From Caenorhabditis remanei (Eukaryota; Nematoda; Chromadorea; Rhabditida; Rhabditidae), in contig NC_071332.1 of NCBI RefSeq assembly GCF_010183535.1, positions 21,638,001 to 21,702,000 on the forward strand: a stretch of DNA of 64,000 nucleotides. The letters run 5' to 3'. The notes beneath the pieces were generated by a model. The model saw nothing but the letters and a program-made list of their open reading frames with translations. It did no database searches and had not been told where the DNA came from. The translations under genes were made by a program, and so were the position numbers. Below are positions 1 to 12,161 of this stretch, piece after piece (the stretch's first letter is position 1; each line of letters starts with the position of its first letter).

Positions 1-369
1 AAAAAACAAGAAGGATGACAAGGAAAAAAAGACGGAGTATTTTAAAAGAGCCGAGCAGAATAAAGCGAAAACGGATTTCAGTGGAGAACATTTCATAGAA
101 AACAAAAAAAATTTTGAATGAACAGGAAATTAGAGTTTGGCAGAACATTGAGGCAAAACACAATAATACAGCAAGCAAAAAAAAAAAAAGAATTCTGACA
201 AAAAGAACTGGAAACTGTAGAAAACGGTAGAAAGCTGTTGCCACGAGAAAACAACAAAACTACAATGATTTAGAGCAACAAATGTAAAGCTTTCGATTAC
301 AATGCGGATAAATCTACAAGAACTTTGTATGTCGAAACTTTGCAGCTGGGAAAATAAGTTAAACAACCG

Positions 370-2640
370 CTACTCGGAAAACTCGAAATTCGTGGCAAAA
401 TATGGAAATTGGGCGTGAAAATGCTAGAAAATGCACAATAAGCGTCAAAATTGAGCAATTTTCCGTAATTTCTTCAAGAAAAACTATCAAAAATCATCAA
501 AATTTTGAAGTACCGCATTTTTGCGTGACGGAGTTACCCGCCGTGGCGTCACAGTGTCTCATACCGTAATAACTGTATTTGAGTTGCCCCTTTATTTGAA
601 GTGCCCCTCTAATAGTGGTGCCCTCCGGCAGACCCTTTGAACAATAGAGGTGCACCCTCTAATTGAAGTGCCCCTCTAATACAGTTGCCCTCCAGCGATT
701 TACACTTTCTCTAATATCATCATTAACTGACTCCGAACTGTTCTCTCACATTACTATTTCAGCATTTTTGTTGTCAAAAACGTAGTTTGTTATAGAAATT
801 CAGGATTTTATCCGTTTTTTACGTAAAAGTTCGATGAATTCGGCATAAAAAACTAATGAAGTCAAACAAATTCAAAAGATAGTTGGGTATCGAGGTCGGG
901 CGAATTCGTTGACGAAAAATAGAGGTGCACCCTCTATTTGAATTGCCCCTCTAATAGAGTTGCACTCCGACGGACTAAACTCAACAAAGCATTAATTAAA
1001 AAACGGCCGGCGAAACGTTACAAATGAGATAAACTCGATTGGACGGAGCGAAAATTATCAAATTAATGAACAAAATGCACAATATCTGTCAAATTGGAGC
1101 AATTTTCAGAAAATTCCAATAAAAAACCTCAAAAAATGTCAAAATTTGAAAGTCCGCAATTTTGCGTGAGTGTTTACGGCTGTGACGTCACAATGTCTCA
1201 TATATTACGACAACTTTTCATTATTGTCGGTTTCTACTTTGAAAAGTGATTAATATCTCCGAAAATGAGTATTACGATCAAACAGGTAATGGAGAAGCAG
1301 CGGACAAGAATTAATGTTAAAAATATATATATTCTCTGATTAAAATCAGCGAAACTTATTTAAAAACCGGTCGACGAAGCATAAAAACGAAGTAGACACG
1401 ATCGGACGGAGCAAAAATTGACAAATTACTGAAAAAGTCAACTTTGAGCAAATATCAGTAAGTTTCCAAGAAAACTATCAAAAAATATGAACATTTTGAA
1501 TTTCGGACGTCAAAATGTCTCATATCTTACGACAACTTTTCATTAATCTATTTTTTTTACTTCAAAAAACGATCAATATCTCTGAAAATAAGCATGATGA
1601 TCATTAAAAGAAACGAAGAATCTGCGAAACAGTAATAATCAATATTTTGAAGCTCTTTAACTAAACTCGCCAAAACCTGAATTAAAAACGGGCAGCGAAG
1701 CGTTAAAAATGAGATAAACTCGATCAGAGAGGATGAAAATCAAAAAAGTAGTTCTAAAAATGCACAATACGCGTCAAAATTGAGCAATTTTCAGTAAATT
1801 TCCACAGAAACTCTCAAAAATCATCAAAATTTTAAAGGTCCGCATTTTTGCGTGACAGTGTTTACGACCGTGACGTCACAATGTCTCATATCCTACGACA
1901 GCTTCTCATTATTTTTTGTTTTACTTTGAAAAGTGATCGGCATCTCAGAAAATCAGCATTATGATAATAAAAAGCACCGGAGAAGCAGCGGACAAGAATT
2001 AATCTCAAATAAATAATAATGACCTATTTAAAATCAGAGAAATCTAATTAAAAACGGTCGCCGAAGCGTAAAAATGAGATTAACACGATCGGATGGAGCG
2101 AAAATTGATCAATTAGTAAGAAAAATGCACAAAAAGCGTAAAAATTGAGCAATTTCCAGTAAAGAATTGAATACTCGCAGAGTAAATTCCAGTAAATATC
2201 AATAAAAAGTCTCAAAAAATGTCAAAATTCTTTTTTACTCATAAAAATATCTACACTTCCGACAATGAGCTTGATAATCACTAAACGCAACGAAGAAGCA
2301 GTAAAAAAGTAATAATCAATACATGACGATCATTAAAAACAATGGAGACACAGCGGACGAGAATAAATAAATTTTAAAATATTCTTTGATTGAAATCAGC
2401 AGAAATTACGTGAAAAACGGGCAGCGAAACGTTATAAATGAGAAAATCTCGATCGGAGGGAGCGAAAATCGAAAAATTAGTAAGAAAAATGCACAAAAAG
2501 CGTAAAAATTGAGCAATTTCCAGTGAATTTCAGCGAAAACTCTCAAAAATCATCAACATTTTGAAGGTCCGCATTTTTGCGTGACGGTGTTTACGGCAGT
2601 GACGTCACAATGCCTCATATCCTACGACGCCTTTCTGTTT
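370..2640. repeat. Tandem array of a diverged ~360-bp unit
   Basis: About five to six diverged copies of one unit lie head to tail. The landmark GCAGCGAAGCGTTAAAAATG or a close variant recurs near 1005, 1365, 1690, 2055 and 2417, a spacing of about 326-365 bases. The landmark GTGACGTCACAATGTCTCAT recurs near 1187, 1870 and 2602, with weaker copies near 547 and 1508. Each unit carries the palindrome TGACGTCA or a decayed form. No open reading frame survives across units and I see no gene in this stretch. Copies differ by many substitutions and small indels, so the array is old. Confidence 0.8.
590..975. repeat. Short AGAGGTGCACCCTCTA inverted-repeat clusters
   Basis: Two clusters (about 590-695 and 918-975) contain the partly palindromic string AGAGGTGCACCCTCTA and its half-sites, such as GCCCCTCTAATA and GCCCTCCGGC. 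They interrupt the first units of the surrounding satellite array and differ from it in composition. They look like a separate short dispersed repeat. No coding potential was seen. Confidence 0.6.
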
Positions 2641-3354
2641 TCGTGTTTTGTAATCATTTTTCACTTTTAAAATGGAAATTGTTCAATTTTACAGATGTTT
2701 TAACTCTGAAATCGTAAAAAAAAAGCACGAAACGACTGATTCGACGGTATTTTCAAAAAGAGATCTTAAATTTTAGAAAATTTTTCTCTATTTTTGTTGG
2801 AAATTCGGGAATATATTCAAAATTACGCTTATATTTGCTTATAATACATTTTTTCTAGCATTTTAATTTGTTATTTTTCAGATTTACCTCTCATCAGCAT
2901 CCCCCGACTTGAGCGAATCTTCCCGTCCTCTACCTGCTATTTTTGTCGCAAGTTTTGATGATTTTTTTTGTTTGTCTCTTGTGCTTTGAGTCTTGTTTTG
3001 TGTTTCTTTGTTTTTTTAATAAAAATTTCGATTTCTGCCTGTTTTTAGCTGTGTTTCTTCTCATTTATCGGTTTTCGAGACCGATTCCGTATTTTTTCTT
3101 GTTATTATTTGGAAATTCAGGACGAGCGGCAACAAAACTGTCAGTCGATTCAGCAAAATGGAAATTTCTAACTCAATTTGTCGGCAACGTTCTGCTGATC
3201 TCTGCAAAATGCAGTCAAATTCATCGGAAATCTATAATTTCAACAAAAAATGCCTGAAAAACAAATATTTGGTGAAAATTATCAAAAAATTTGCAATTTC
3301 GCTGCCGCTCGTCCCATGGTGCAATTATTTCTGAAAATTATTAGCACGACACGA

Positions 3355-3474
3355 GTCTTACAACCGCGCTCTATCGAAACCGAATAAAATTTTGTGCGAA
3401 ATTGAGAGACTCAGAGAAAAAGAGACATTTTTCGAGGGGATTTCGGTGGAGCGCAGTTGTAAGAACTGTGCCGG
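3355..3474. repeat. Palindromic MITE-like element upstream of the AT-hook gene
   Basis: The left end reads CTTACAACCGCGCTCTATCG and the right end reads CGGTGGAGCGCAGTTGTAAG, which are inverted complements apart from a few mismatches. A shorter relative with the same ends lies in a USP8-gene intron at 26773-26835. The pairing of ends and presence at two unrelated loci indicate a small non-autonomous hairpin element. It ends about 40 bases before the start codon of the next gene, so it may overlap that gene's promoter. Confidence 0.6.
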
Positions 3475-3515
3475 CCTAATATAACTTATTTTCAGTTAAA
3501 TTGTTACTGGCTGTA

Positions 3516-6500
3516 ATGAAGAAGAGAAACGGAGACGAAAATGCGCCCAAAGCCACTCCCACCGGCAAAAAAAACCGGAAATCTGCAAAAAAACGATGGG
3601 TATTCATCCATTTTTTAACAAATTTTGAACAATTTTGTTATTTTGCAGAGAAAGAAATTGGCGGTTGAGCGAGAAAGATTGGCAAGGAAGGAAAAGAAGC
3701 GAAACGATTTTGAAAGGAGAAGAAGAGAGAAGGCTCTTTGCGATGACTCTGGAGAGGCTTCTGGACCAAATGGCGCATCGAACACAGGCGGTCCCACCGG
3801 AAATCTCTCCCAAAACGCGCAATTCCAACAGGCGCCAGCGTTCAACGGGGGTGGAATGAATGTGGGAGCGTCTGGATTCGGTGGAGGACAAGGGCATTTT
3901 GGTGGTGGAGGTGGCGGTGGACCACAATTCGGAAATGGAAATCCGAATCAGAAGTATCCGATGAATGGATCGGTGAATAATGAGGTAGGAATACTCCGGG
4001 AGAGTCAATGGGATTAAATTCTATGGTTTCAGTTACTCTCATTGCTCGACAATCTGCAATCAACGCTCCGTACGGCCGGATTCGGTGGTGGAGGACCAGA
4101 AGGTGGATATAGCGGCGGCGGGCAGAGACCGTTTGGTGGTGGTGGAGGAGGTGGAAAGAATGCGAGAGCAGCTGGATTCGGTGTTGGAGGACCAGAAAGA
4201 GGATATGGCGGCGGAGAGCAGAGACAGTTTGGAGTAGGTGGTGGTGGAGGAAAGAATGCGAGAGGTCAAGACAACCACAAAAAGAAGACACACCACGCGC
4301 AGAATACTCCACGACACGATCAAATGGAAACAGTCACCATCAGAAGTGATGTATTAAAAAGAATATCTTTTCCAAGTGATAGTGATAATGTTCACGTTCG
4401 ATCGGAGAAATCGAAAAAGAAGAACAAGACGAAATCTGCTGATCCATCTCGTCATGAAATTCTTAAAATCTCTTCCTCACTCGCCTCAAACAGCTCCAAT
4501 TTGTCGAATGGAGAAGAAGTTTCAGTGAAAGAAACTAAGAAAAGAAAGAGTTCAGAGATTGCTGTGGAGGATAAGAAGAGAAATATGACGTCGGAGAACG
4601 TTCATATCGAAAAAAAACGATCGGATAATAGTGCCAAGCCGAAGAAAAAGAAGAAAAAAGTGGACAAAGAAGGTCAAAAATCTCATCAAGGTGATTCTTC
4701 ACTGGTCAACAGTGGTGGTGGAGGCGTTGGGATGAATGCGGGAGCGGTTGGATTGGGTGGTGGCCAAGGAGGTGGATATGGTGGTGGTGGACCACAATTC
4801 GGAACTGGAAATTCGAAAATTTCTCTTGAAAATGTGAAGCGAAAGGAGACATCTGAATCACATAATTTGGACGTTGATGCTCCGGTGACACTGGAAGATT
4901 CCAATGAATCATCAACTATTGAGAAAATCATCGAAAGGACGTCTGATGATATGGATTCTCATGAAAATCTTGGAGCAAGTCGACTCAATGAAAGTACTGA
5001 GAAGCCATCTGATAACAATGAAGAAATTCAAATCCTTGTTGAGAATATCAATAGGAAAAGTACAGATCTTGGGATAGTTGAGAAAGTTGTGAAAATAGAG
5101 GTTGAGAAGGAGAAGGAGCCAAACACATCAACGATTCATCAGAACGAAAGACAAGTGGAGAATAGTATGAAACCGAAGAAGAAAAAGAGAAAAGTGATTC
5201 GAGATACTGATGTCTCAAGCGATTCGGATTCAGACAAAATGGCTGGAGATGCGCCAGGGACAATGGAGGATTCTGATGAGTCATCGAAAAGTTCCGATGA
5301 GCAATCGATGAGTGAGAATGAGATTGAAAAGGCACAAACAGACGATAAAGTTGCGAGTAATAGTTGTGGAGTGAATAATTATCAAGAAGGAGTTCAAATT
5401 GTCTGGGATAATTTAAGGAAAAATCCTGCTGATTTTATGATTCTCGATGAGTTTGGGAATGATCTGTCTGTTCGAGAAGAGCAAAACCGTTTGGACGCTG
5501 GACAATATAACTGCTCCCATTCGGCCTACTATTGCCGATTTCGATGGCAAAATCGAGTGATTCGAGGTGTTTACCCTTCTGGATGTATCTTCAAAACTGC
5601 AGGACATCCTACAAAAAATGAACTCAAAAGATTTCTCAAGGAATACCTGTATGGCTTGGTTAGTAAGCATTGGTCGAATTTGTGGACGAAATTGTTCACG
5701 TTTTTATGGTATCTTGGGTGAAATTTCAAGAAAAACTTGGTTAAAAGTGCATTATTGGAATCAGAACTAGTGAAAATCCATTTAAACTTGAAATTTTTCA
5801 CTTTCAAATCAGAATTTCGACGCTGAAAACGAAAATTTTCGTAAATTTTCATTTAAAAGTATCGATTTATTTTCAGAATGCGATCCAGAATGCGGCGCCG
5901 TCTGTTCCCGTCAACACGGATGCCACTGCCAAACCGCCAGTTTCAAGTTCGGAGAGTCAAGGAGATGCCGATAATGATGTGAGTTTTCAGTCTTAAAATG
6001 GAAATATATTTCAATTTTCAGATAATTTCCGAATGTCGGTCGTCAGATGCAGATGGAACTCGAGAAATAGTTCAAAAAAAGGGTTCCCATGAGCACGCCC
6101 CATCCGAAATTCCACAAAGTCCGCCGGTAAGAGTTTTCAAGACAAAAATCCCAATTTTCAGCATTGAAATCTGAATTTTGACGTTAAAATGATAAATTTC
6201 CGTATATTTTCATCTAAAAATGTTGATTTATTTTCAGAGACCCGCCGATTCGTCACCGCCATCGGTCTCTCAACGAATTCAGCAGTTCCAGCAGCTCATC
6301 GATGAGAGGAATTCTCGGGTTAGTAATCATTGATCGACAGTGGAGAGAATTTCACGCTCATTCGAATTTGTGGACGGAATCACTCATTTTTTGGAAAATT
6401 TTGCATAAAATTTCAAGAAAAATGGATGAAAAGTGCATTATTGGAATCAGAACTATTGAAAATCCATTTAAACTTGAAATTTTCAGCACTAAAATCCAAA

Positions 6501-9500
6501 TTTCGACGAAAATTTTCGTAAATTTTCATTCAAAATACTGATTTATTTTCAGAAAAGTCGTCACACACCATCATCACCATCGGATACAACGGCTCCCACG
6601 ACGTCACTTTCAACGACGAGGAATCCTAATGGTGGACCACAATTCGGAACTGGAAATCCGAAAATTTCTCTTGAAAATGTGAAGACGTCAGAGAATGATC
6701 AGAAAAGAGGAAACCATGAGAAAAATCGTGGAAAAATGAAGGAAATCTCCCAAATCGTTATCACAAAAGGAATCGATTCATCTGCTAGGAATCAAACCGA
6801 AAACTCTTTAGAATTGTCTTCAGATGAAACTCTTCAATCTAGTCAAAACACTGAGGATTCGATTGAATCTCTCGACAGTTGTGGAACGATGAGTAATCAA
6901 GAGGACATTCAAATCGTTTATGAGAAGTTGAATGGAAGACGTGCAGATCTTGTTATTTCCGATGACTCAGATGACAATATGAAACCGAACATAAAGAAAA
7001 ATCAATGTGATGACTTGCATGAAGAGAAGAAAACGAATGGAAACGGAAAAGAAATGGAAAAAGATGGAGTGACGAGAACTGGAAAAACGAGAATGACAGA
7101 TGGAACAGAAGACATCGGAGAAGAACAATGCATTCACTCGGCGGACATGTGTCGATTTATTCAGCAAGAGAAATCAACACGAGAAGTTTGCATTGCTGGA
7201 TGTCTTACCGCTGGACATATCACAAAAGCAGAAGTCGAGGAATTCCGCAGAAAATGGTTGAAAGATTTGGTTAGTATTCATTCGTCGACAGTGAATAGAA
7301 TTTTACGCTGATTCGAACTTGTGGACGAATTTATTCACGTTTTTATGAAATGTTGCGTAAAATTTCAAGAAAAATGGATTAAAATTACATTATTTGGAAT
7401 CAGAACTATTGAAAATTCATTTAAAATTGAAATTTTCAGCACTAAAATCCAAATTTTTCAGAAATACCATCACATTCCATCGTCACCATCGGTTCCGGAA
7501 TCTACGTCAGATTCAACAATGAAGAATCCAGCAAACAATGAGAAAAAGGTGAGTTTTCAGTATTAAAATGAAAATATATTTCAATTTTCAGAAAATTTAT
7601 TTAAATCAGGCGTCGACACGAGAAAAAACTGCGGAACATCAGTTAAAACTACCGGATTCAGGTTCAAAAGGAGCCGCCACTTCTGAAACGAAGAAAACTG
7701 AATCGGTAAGAGAGTTTTCAACACAGAAATTCAAATTTTCGGCACTGAAATCCGAATTTCAACGTTAAAAACGAAAATTTTCGTAAATTTTCATCTAAAA
7801 ATATTGATTTTTTTCAGAAATCAGACCATCCAACGTCTTCACTTTCCAAGACGGTCAATCATCCATCATCTGTTGCGAATGACAAAAAAGATGTACCATC
7901 CGATAAATTGGTAAGTTTTCAGTCTTAAAATGGAAATACATTTTTAATTTTCAGACATATTTGCAAACTTCGCTGTTGGCAAAGGAAGATGCTGAAACCG
8001 AGTCGAAGTCGTCGGATGCTGGGAATGTTGTCGTGAAAGCTGGATCTTCTTCAAATAAGGTAACAGTTTTCAAAACAAAAAATCTTGAAAATCAATAAAA
8101 ACCTCCACTTTTTGAAAGGAATTTCTGATTTTCGCTTAAAAAGTAGACTAAAGTATAGTCGCTTTACTACGATGGCCTAGGATTTCGTTTTCGTGGCCGA
8201 GAATTCACTCCCGTGGCCTAGATATCCGTGTTGAGGCTTTGGAATCCGCCTCGCGTCCGAGGAATCAGTCCTGTGGCCGAGATTTATGTCTCATGGCCTA
8301 GGAATCAGTCTGATGGCCGAGGAATCAGTCGCGGCCGAGAATTCCGTTTTGCGGCCGAAAAATCCATTCTCGTGGTCGGGAAATCACTCCCGTGGTCTAG
8401 GAATTCGTCTTGAGGCCTAGGATTCTGTCTGATGGCCGAGGAATCAATCCTGTGGCCTAGGAATCCACCTCGTGGCCTAGGAATCAATCCTGTGGCCTAT
8501 GAATCCACCTCGTGGCCTAGGAATCAGACGTGGCCGAGAATTATGTCTTGTGGCCTAGAAATCTGTCTGATGGCCTAGGAAACAGACGTGGCCTAGGATT
8601 CTGTCTAATGGCCTAGAAATCTTTCTGATGGCCGAGGAATCTGTCTAATGGCCGAGGAACCAGTCGTGGCCGAGAATTATGTCTCGTGGCCTGGAAATCT
8701 GTCTGATGGCCTAGGAATCAGTCTGATGGCCGAGGAATCAAGCCTGTGGCCTAGAAATCCACCTCGTGGCCTAGGAATCAAACGTGGCCGAGAATTATGT
8801 CTTGTGGCCTAGAAATCTGTCTGATGGCCGAGAATTACTTCTCGTGGCCTAGGATTCTGTCTAATGGCCTAGAAATCTGTCTGATGTCCTAGAAATCTGT
8901 CTGATGGCCGAGGAATCAGACGTGGCCTAGGAATCTGTCTGATGGTCGAGGAATCTGTCTGATGGCCTAGAAATCTGTCTGATGTCCTAGGAATCAGTCG
9001 TGGCCGAGAATATGTCTCGTGGCCTAGGATTCTGTCTGATGGCCGAGGAATCAATCCTGTGGCCTAGGAATCAATCCTGTGGCCTATGAATCCACCTCGT
9101 GGCCTAGGAATCAGACGTGGCCGAGAATTACGTCTCGTGGCCTAGAAATCTGTCTGATGGCCGAGAATTACGTCTCGTGGCCTAGGATTCTGTCTAATGG
9201 CCTAGAAATCTGTCTGATGTCCTAAAAATCTGTCTGATGGCCGAGGAATCAGACGTGGCCTAGGAATCTGTCTAATGGCCGAGGAATCTGTCTGATGGCC
9301 TAGAAATCTGTCTGATGGCCGAGGAATCAGACGTGGTCGAGAATTATGTCTTGTGGCCTAGAAATCTGTCTGATGGCCGAGGAATCAAGCCTGTGGCCTA
9401 GAAATCCACCTCGTGGCCTAGGAATCTTTCTGATGACCTAGGAATCAGTCGTGGCCGAGAATTATGTCTAATGGCCTAGGAATCTATCTGATGGCCGAGA

Positions 9501-12161
9501 ATTACGTCTCGTGGCCTAGAAATCAGACGTGGCCTAGGATTCTGTCTGATGGCCTAGAAATCTGTCTGATGTCCTAGAAATCTGTCTGATGGCCGAGGAA
9601 TCAGTCAGACGTGGCCTAGGATTCTGTTTGATGGCCGAGGAATCAATCCTGTGGCCTATGAATCCACCTCGAGGCCTAGGAATCAGACGTGGTCGAGAAT
9701 TATGTCTTGTGGCCTAAAAATCAGACGTGGCCTAGGATTCTGTCTAATGGCCTAGAAATCTGTCTGATGTCCTAGAAATCTGTCTGATGTCCTAGAAATC
9801 TGTCTGATGGCCGAGGAATCGGACGTGGCCGAGAATTACGTCTCGTGGCCTAGAAATCTGTCTGATGGCCGAGGAATCAGTCAGACGTGGCCTAGGATTC
9901 TGTTTGATGGCCTAGGAATCAATCCTGTGGCCTATGAATCCACCTCGAGGCCTAGGAATCAGACGTGGTCGAGAATTATGTCTTGTGGCCTAGAAATCTG
10001 TCTGATGGCCGAGAATTACGTCTCGTGGCCTAAAAATCAGACGTGGCCTAGGATTCTGTCTAATGGCCTAGAAATCTGTCTGATGTCCTAGAAATCTGTC
10101 TGATGGCCGAGGAATCAGACGTGGCCGAGAATTACGTCTCGTGGCCTAGGAATCTGTCTGATGGCCGAGGAATCTGTCTGATGTCCTAGGAATCTATCTG
10201 ATGGCCGAGGAATCTGTCTGATGGCCTAGAAATCAGACGTGGCCTAGGATTCTGTCTAATGGCCTAGGAATCTGTCTGATGGCCGAGAATTACGTCTCGT
10301 GGCCTAGGAACCCATCTTGTAATCTAGTAATCAGCGTTGCGGCCTAGAAATATCACAATTTCCCATCAAATCTTCAAACATAAACTCAAATTTTCGAAAT
10401 TCTAAAAACCAATAATCGTTTATTTTCAGAACGACTCCATTCCATTCGCCGAGTTGAAGTGTCCAAAAGTGAAATTGAGTATGCCGGTATGTTCAAAAAG
10501 GATGTATTCAACTATCATTGATTCATAATTTCAGGCCAGCCGTCGTGGACGTCCTCCCGGCTCGAAAAATAGGCCAAAAAACCAAGACCCAGAAGTCGTG
10601 AGTTGTCTCCAGAAATCTCGGGAATCTGAATTCATATTTTCAGACGTTCTTTCACGAGATACCGACGCCGAAACTGACGAAAGCAGATAGAGTGGAGAGA
10701 GTGAGTTGAAATTCTCAATTCTTTAACATTTTCAATTTTGTTTCTTATTCCAGCAGTACCAAAAGATGCGTCAAATGAGAGCAGATGAGGAGGAGAGAAA
10801 GAAGAATTCTGAAGAGGAGAAGCAGCTGAAGGAGAAAGGAACACAGCAAAATCTGTGTATTTACAATCATCGCAAAACAAGACGTACGAGTCCGACGATT
10901 CTTTACAACGACATAATGAGTTTTGCTAGGTGAGTTTTCGCAAACAAAAACATTTCAAACTTTCAACATTTCCCTAATGCTCTATTCTCATAGCGTTTTT
11001 CCATTTTTCCGATCAAAATTTGGTCCAAAACACACGAAATTCTGCGTTTCCCGTTAGATTTTCTCCATTTTCTTATATAGATGAGAGACGAGAGACGCAG
11101 ACATTGTTCAAAGATTTCCAATTCAAATAATTCATTTCAGCGGACCAACAATTCCAACAATCTCCGTCGGCGATCCAACCGAGATGCCAGGACTCTGTGA
11201 AGGACGACAAATCATTCCATTTCGAGCGAACACCGCGATCGATTCGCGAAGGTTCGTCCGCATCGAGAAAATCAAATGGACGTGTCTTTTCGGGGTGAAA
11301 AATCTGGTATGTTTCAACGAATCTCTACAATTTAATTCATTTTTCTCTCATTTTTTCAGTGGCAGGCGGTGCCATTTGTCTTCGTTGAAGTCGAGGACAT
11401 CGATTTGTTGTTGTTGATTTTGATTTCCACAAAGTAAGTTTTTTGCATTATTCTATCGATTTCTTAATCTATTTTTTTGCAGGTATGAGGTCGACGAGTC
11501 AAATGGAATCAAGAGAGTGCCGCTTGGAGATTATCGAAAAGAAATTTACAGCAAGCAACTCCTGTCAGATGCAATGAAGTGTAACGAAACACGGAGAAAA
11601 CTTGCAACGGTAATTTTTAATGCCTATTTTCAACAGAAAAAAGTTTAAAAAAGTCTGAAAATCTCTAAAAAAAAGTCTGAAATTCTCTTTAAAAAAAGTC
11701 TGAAATTCTCTAAAAATCTCTTTAAAAAAGTCTGAAATTCTCTAAAAATCTCTAAAAAAAGTCTGAAAATCTCTGAAAATCTCTAAAAAAGTCTGAAAAT
11801 CTCTGAAAATCTCGAAATATTCTCCAATAAATTTTATTCATTTCAAATTCGCGCGCCATAATGGCCGCGGCCGAGAAATCGAACGCTTCAAATTTCTAGG
11901 CCGCGAGCGCAAAAGCGCGCGAATTTGAATTTTATTGGCGTTTTCAAAAATTCGAAAAGTTTGCATAACTTTTTTCGGGTTTTTTTTCGAACAAAAAATG
12001 AAATAGAATCGGAATCAGAAAAATGTTCCGATTCTTTTTAGCAAACTTTTCAAAAAATAACGCTAAACTTTCAGTACCTCACTCCGCAGCAGCTCAAAAC
12101 CTGCTACTACGTAGCCGAACCGCTCATCCATCCTCAACGAGTCGATACTTCGCGTCAATAG
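3516..12161 (+). CDS. Chimeric Gly-rich, lysine/serine-rich AT-hook protein (family not recognised)
   Basis: Nineteen exons join in frame: 3516-3599, 3649-3984, 4033-5658, 5877-5978, 6022-6126, 6238-6318, 6553-7269, 7462-7548, 7592-7705, 7818-7910, 7955-8059, 10430-10486, 10535-10597, 10644-10700, 10754-10929, 11141-11306, 11360-11433, 11483-11609, 12075-12161 (about 1418 aa). The start follows a TTTTCAG acceptor. Residues 1-75 are very basic. Residues 75-200 are Gly-rich and copied from the KH gene at 57 kb. Basic NLS-like blocks lie near 342 (PKKKKKKV) and 520 (PKKKKRKV). A Cys/His module occurs twice, from C634 and C971. An AT-hook (RRGRPPGSKN) sits near 1172-1182. The C-terminal 200 residues look globular but I do not recognise them. 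Sixteen of 18 introns are phase 0, which makes exon duplication tolerable. A nuclear DNA-binding role is inferred from the NLS-like blocks and AT-hook only. Confidence 0.72.
3755..4090 (+). repeat. Copied exon-intron-exon segment from the NOVA-like KH gene
   Basis: This segment is nearly the same as 58140-58525. It covers the Gly-rich coding part (protein ASGPNGASNTGGPTGN onward), the donor GAGGTAGGAATAC, the short intron, the acceptor, and the start of the next exon (LLSLLDNLQSTLRT here, LLSFLDNLQSTLRT there). The copy keeps the intron, so it was copied as DNA and not through processed mRNA. It lacks both KH domains. Homology stops after the LRT codons, where this gene continues into its own Gly-rich repeats. 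Confidence 0.9.
8160..10345. repeat. 2.2-kb minisatellite built on GTGGCCTAGGAATC / ATGGCCGAGGAATC
   Basis: Intron 11 of the AT-hook gene (8060-10429) is almost wholly made of 14-17-base units alternating TGGCCTAGGAATC and TGGCCGAGGAATC cores with linkers such as TGTCTGATGG, AGACG and ACGTCTCG. A longer block beginning CCTAGGATTCTGTCTAATGG recurs near 8850, 9181, 9732 and 10047, so the array has a higher-order structure. Open frames inside it (8228-8413, 9807-10091 and others) are by-products of repeated units lacking stops. Flanking splice sites are intact, so the array should be removed from mRNA. Confidence 0.92.
11636..11825. repeat. Short tandem repeat of GTCTGAAA(A/T)TCTCTAAAAA units
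   Basis: The penultimate side of the last intron of the AT-hook gene (11610-12074) holds roughly eight to ten units of GTCTGAAATTCTCTAAAAA and shortened variants. It is low-complexity and non-coding. Confidence 0.8.
11823..11938. repeat. GC-rich palindromic element in the last intron of the AT-hook gene
   Basis: The left arm contains TTTCAAATTCGCGCGC and the right arm GCGCGCGAATTTGAA, with flanking CCAATAAA and TTTATTGG also complementary. The centre is GC-rich (GGCCGCGGCC). The structure should form one hairpin of about 115 bases and looks like a small non-autonomous element. The GCGCGC core contrasts with the AT-rich intron. Confidence 0.7.

Noticed and set aside
2943..3257. 104-codon plus-strand frame near the left end
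   Set aside because: Phe/Leu-rich translation of T-rich DNA, no recognisable domain and no splice partners.
4686..4931. Proline-rich minus-strand frames
   Set aside because: Antisense of the Gly-rich coding repeats of the AT-hook gene.
8228..10091. Several 60-94-codon frames in the 2.2-kb minisatellite
   Set aside because: Repeat artefacts; repeated WPRN/MAENYVS-like peptides come only from unit periodicity.
8160..10345. CRISPR array
   Set aside because: Units are 14-17 bases with variable linkers and lie in a nematode intron; no constant repeat and unique spacer pattern.
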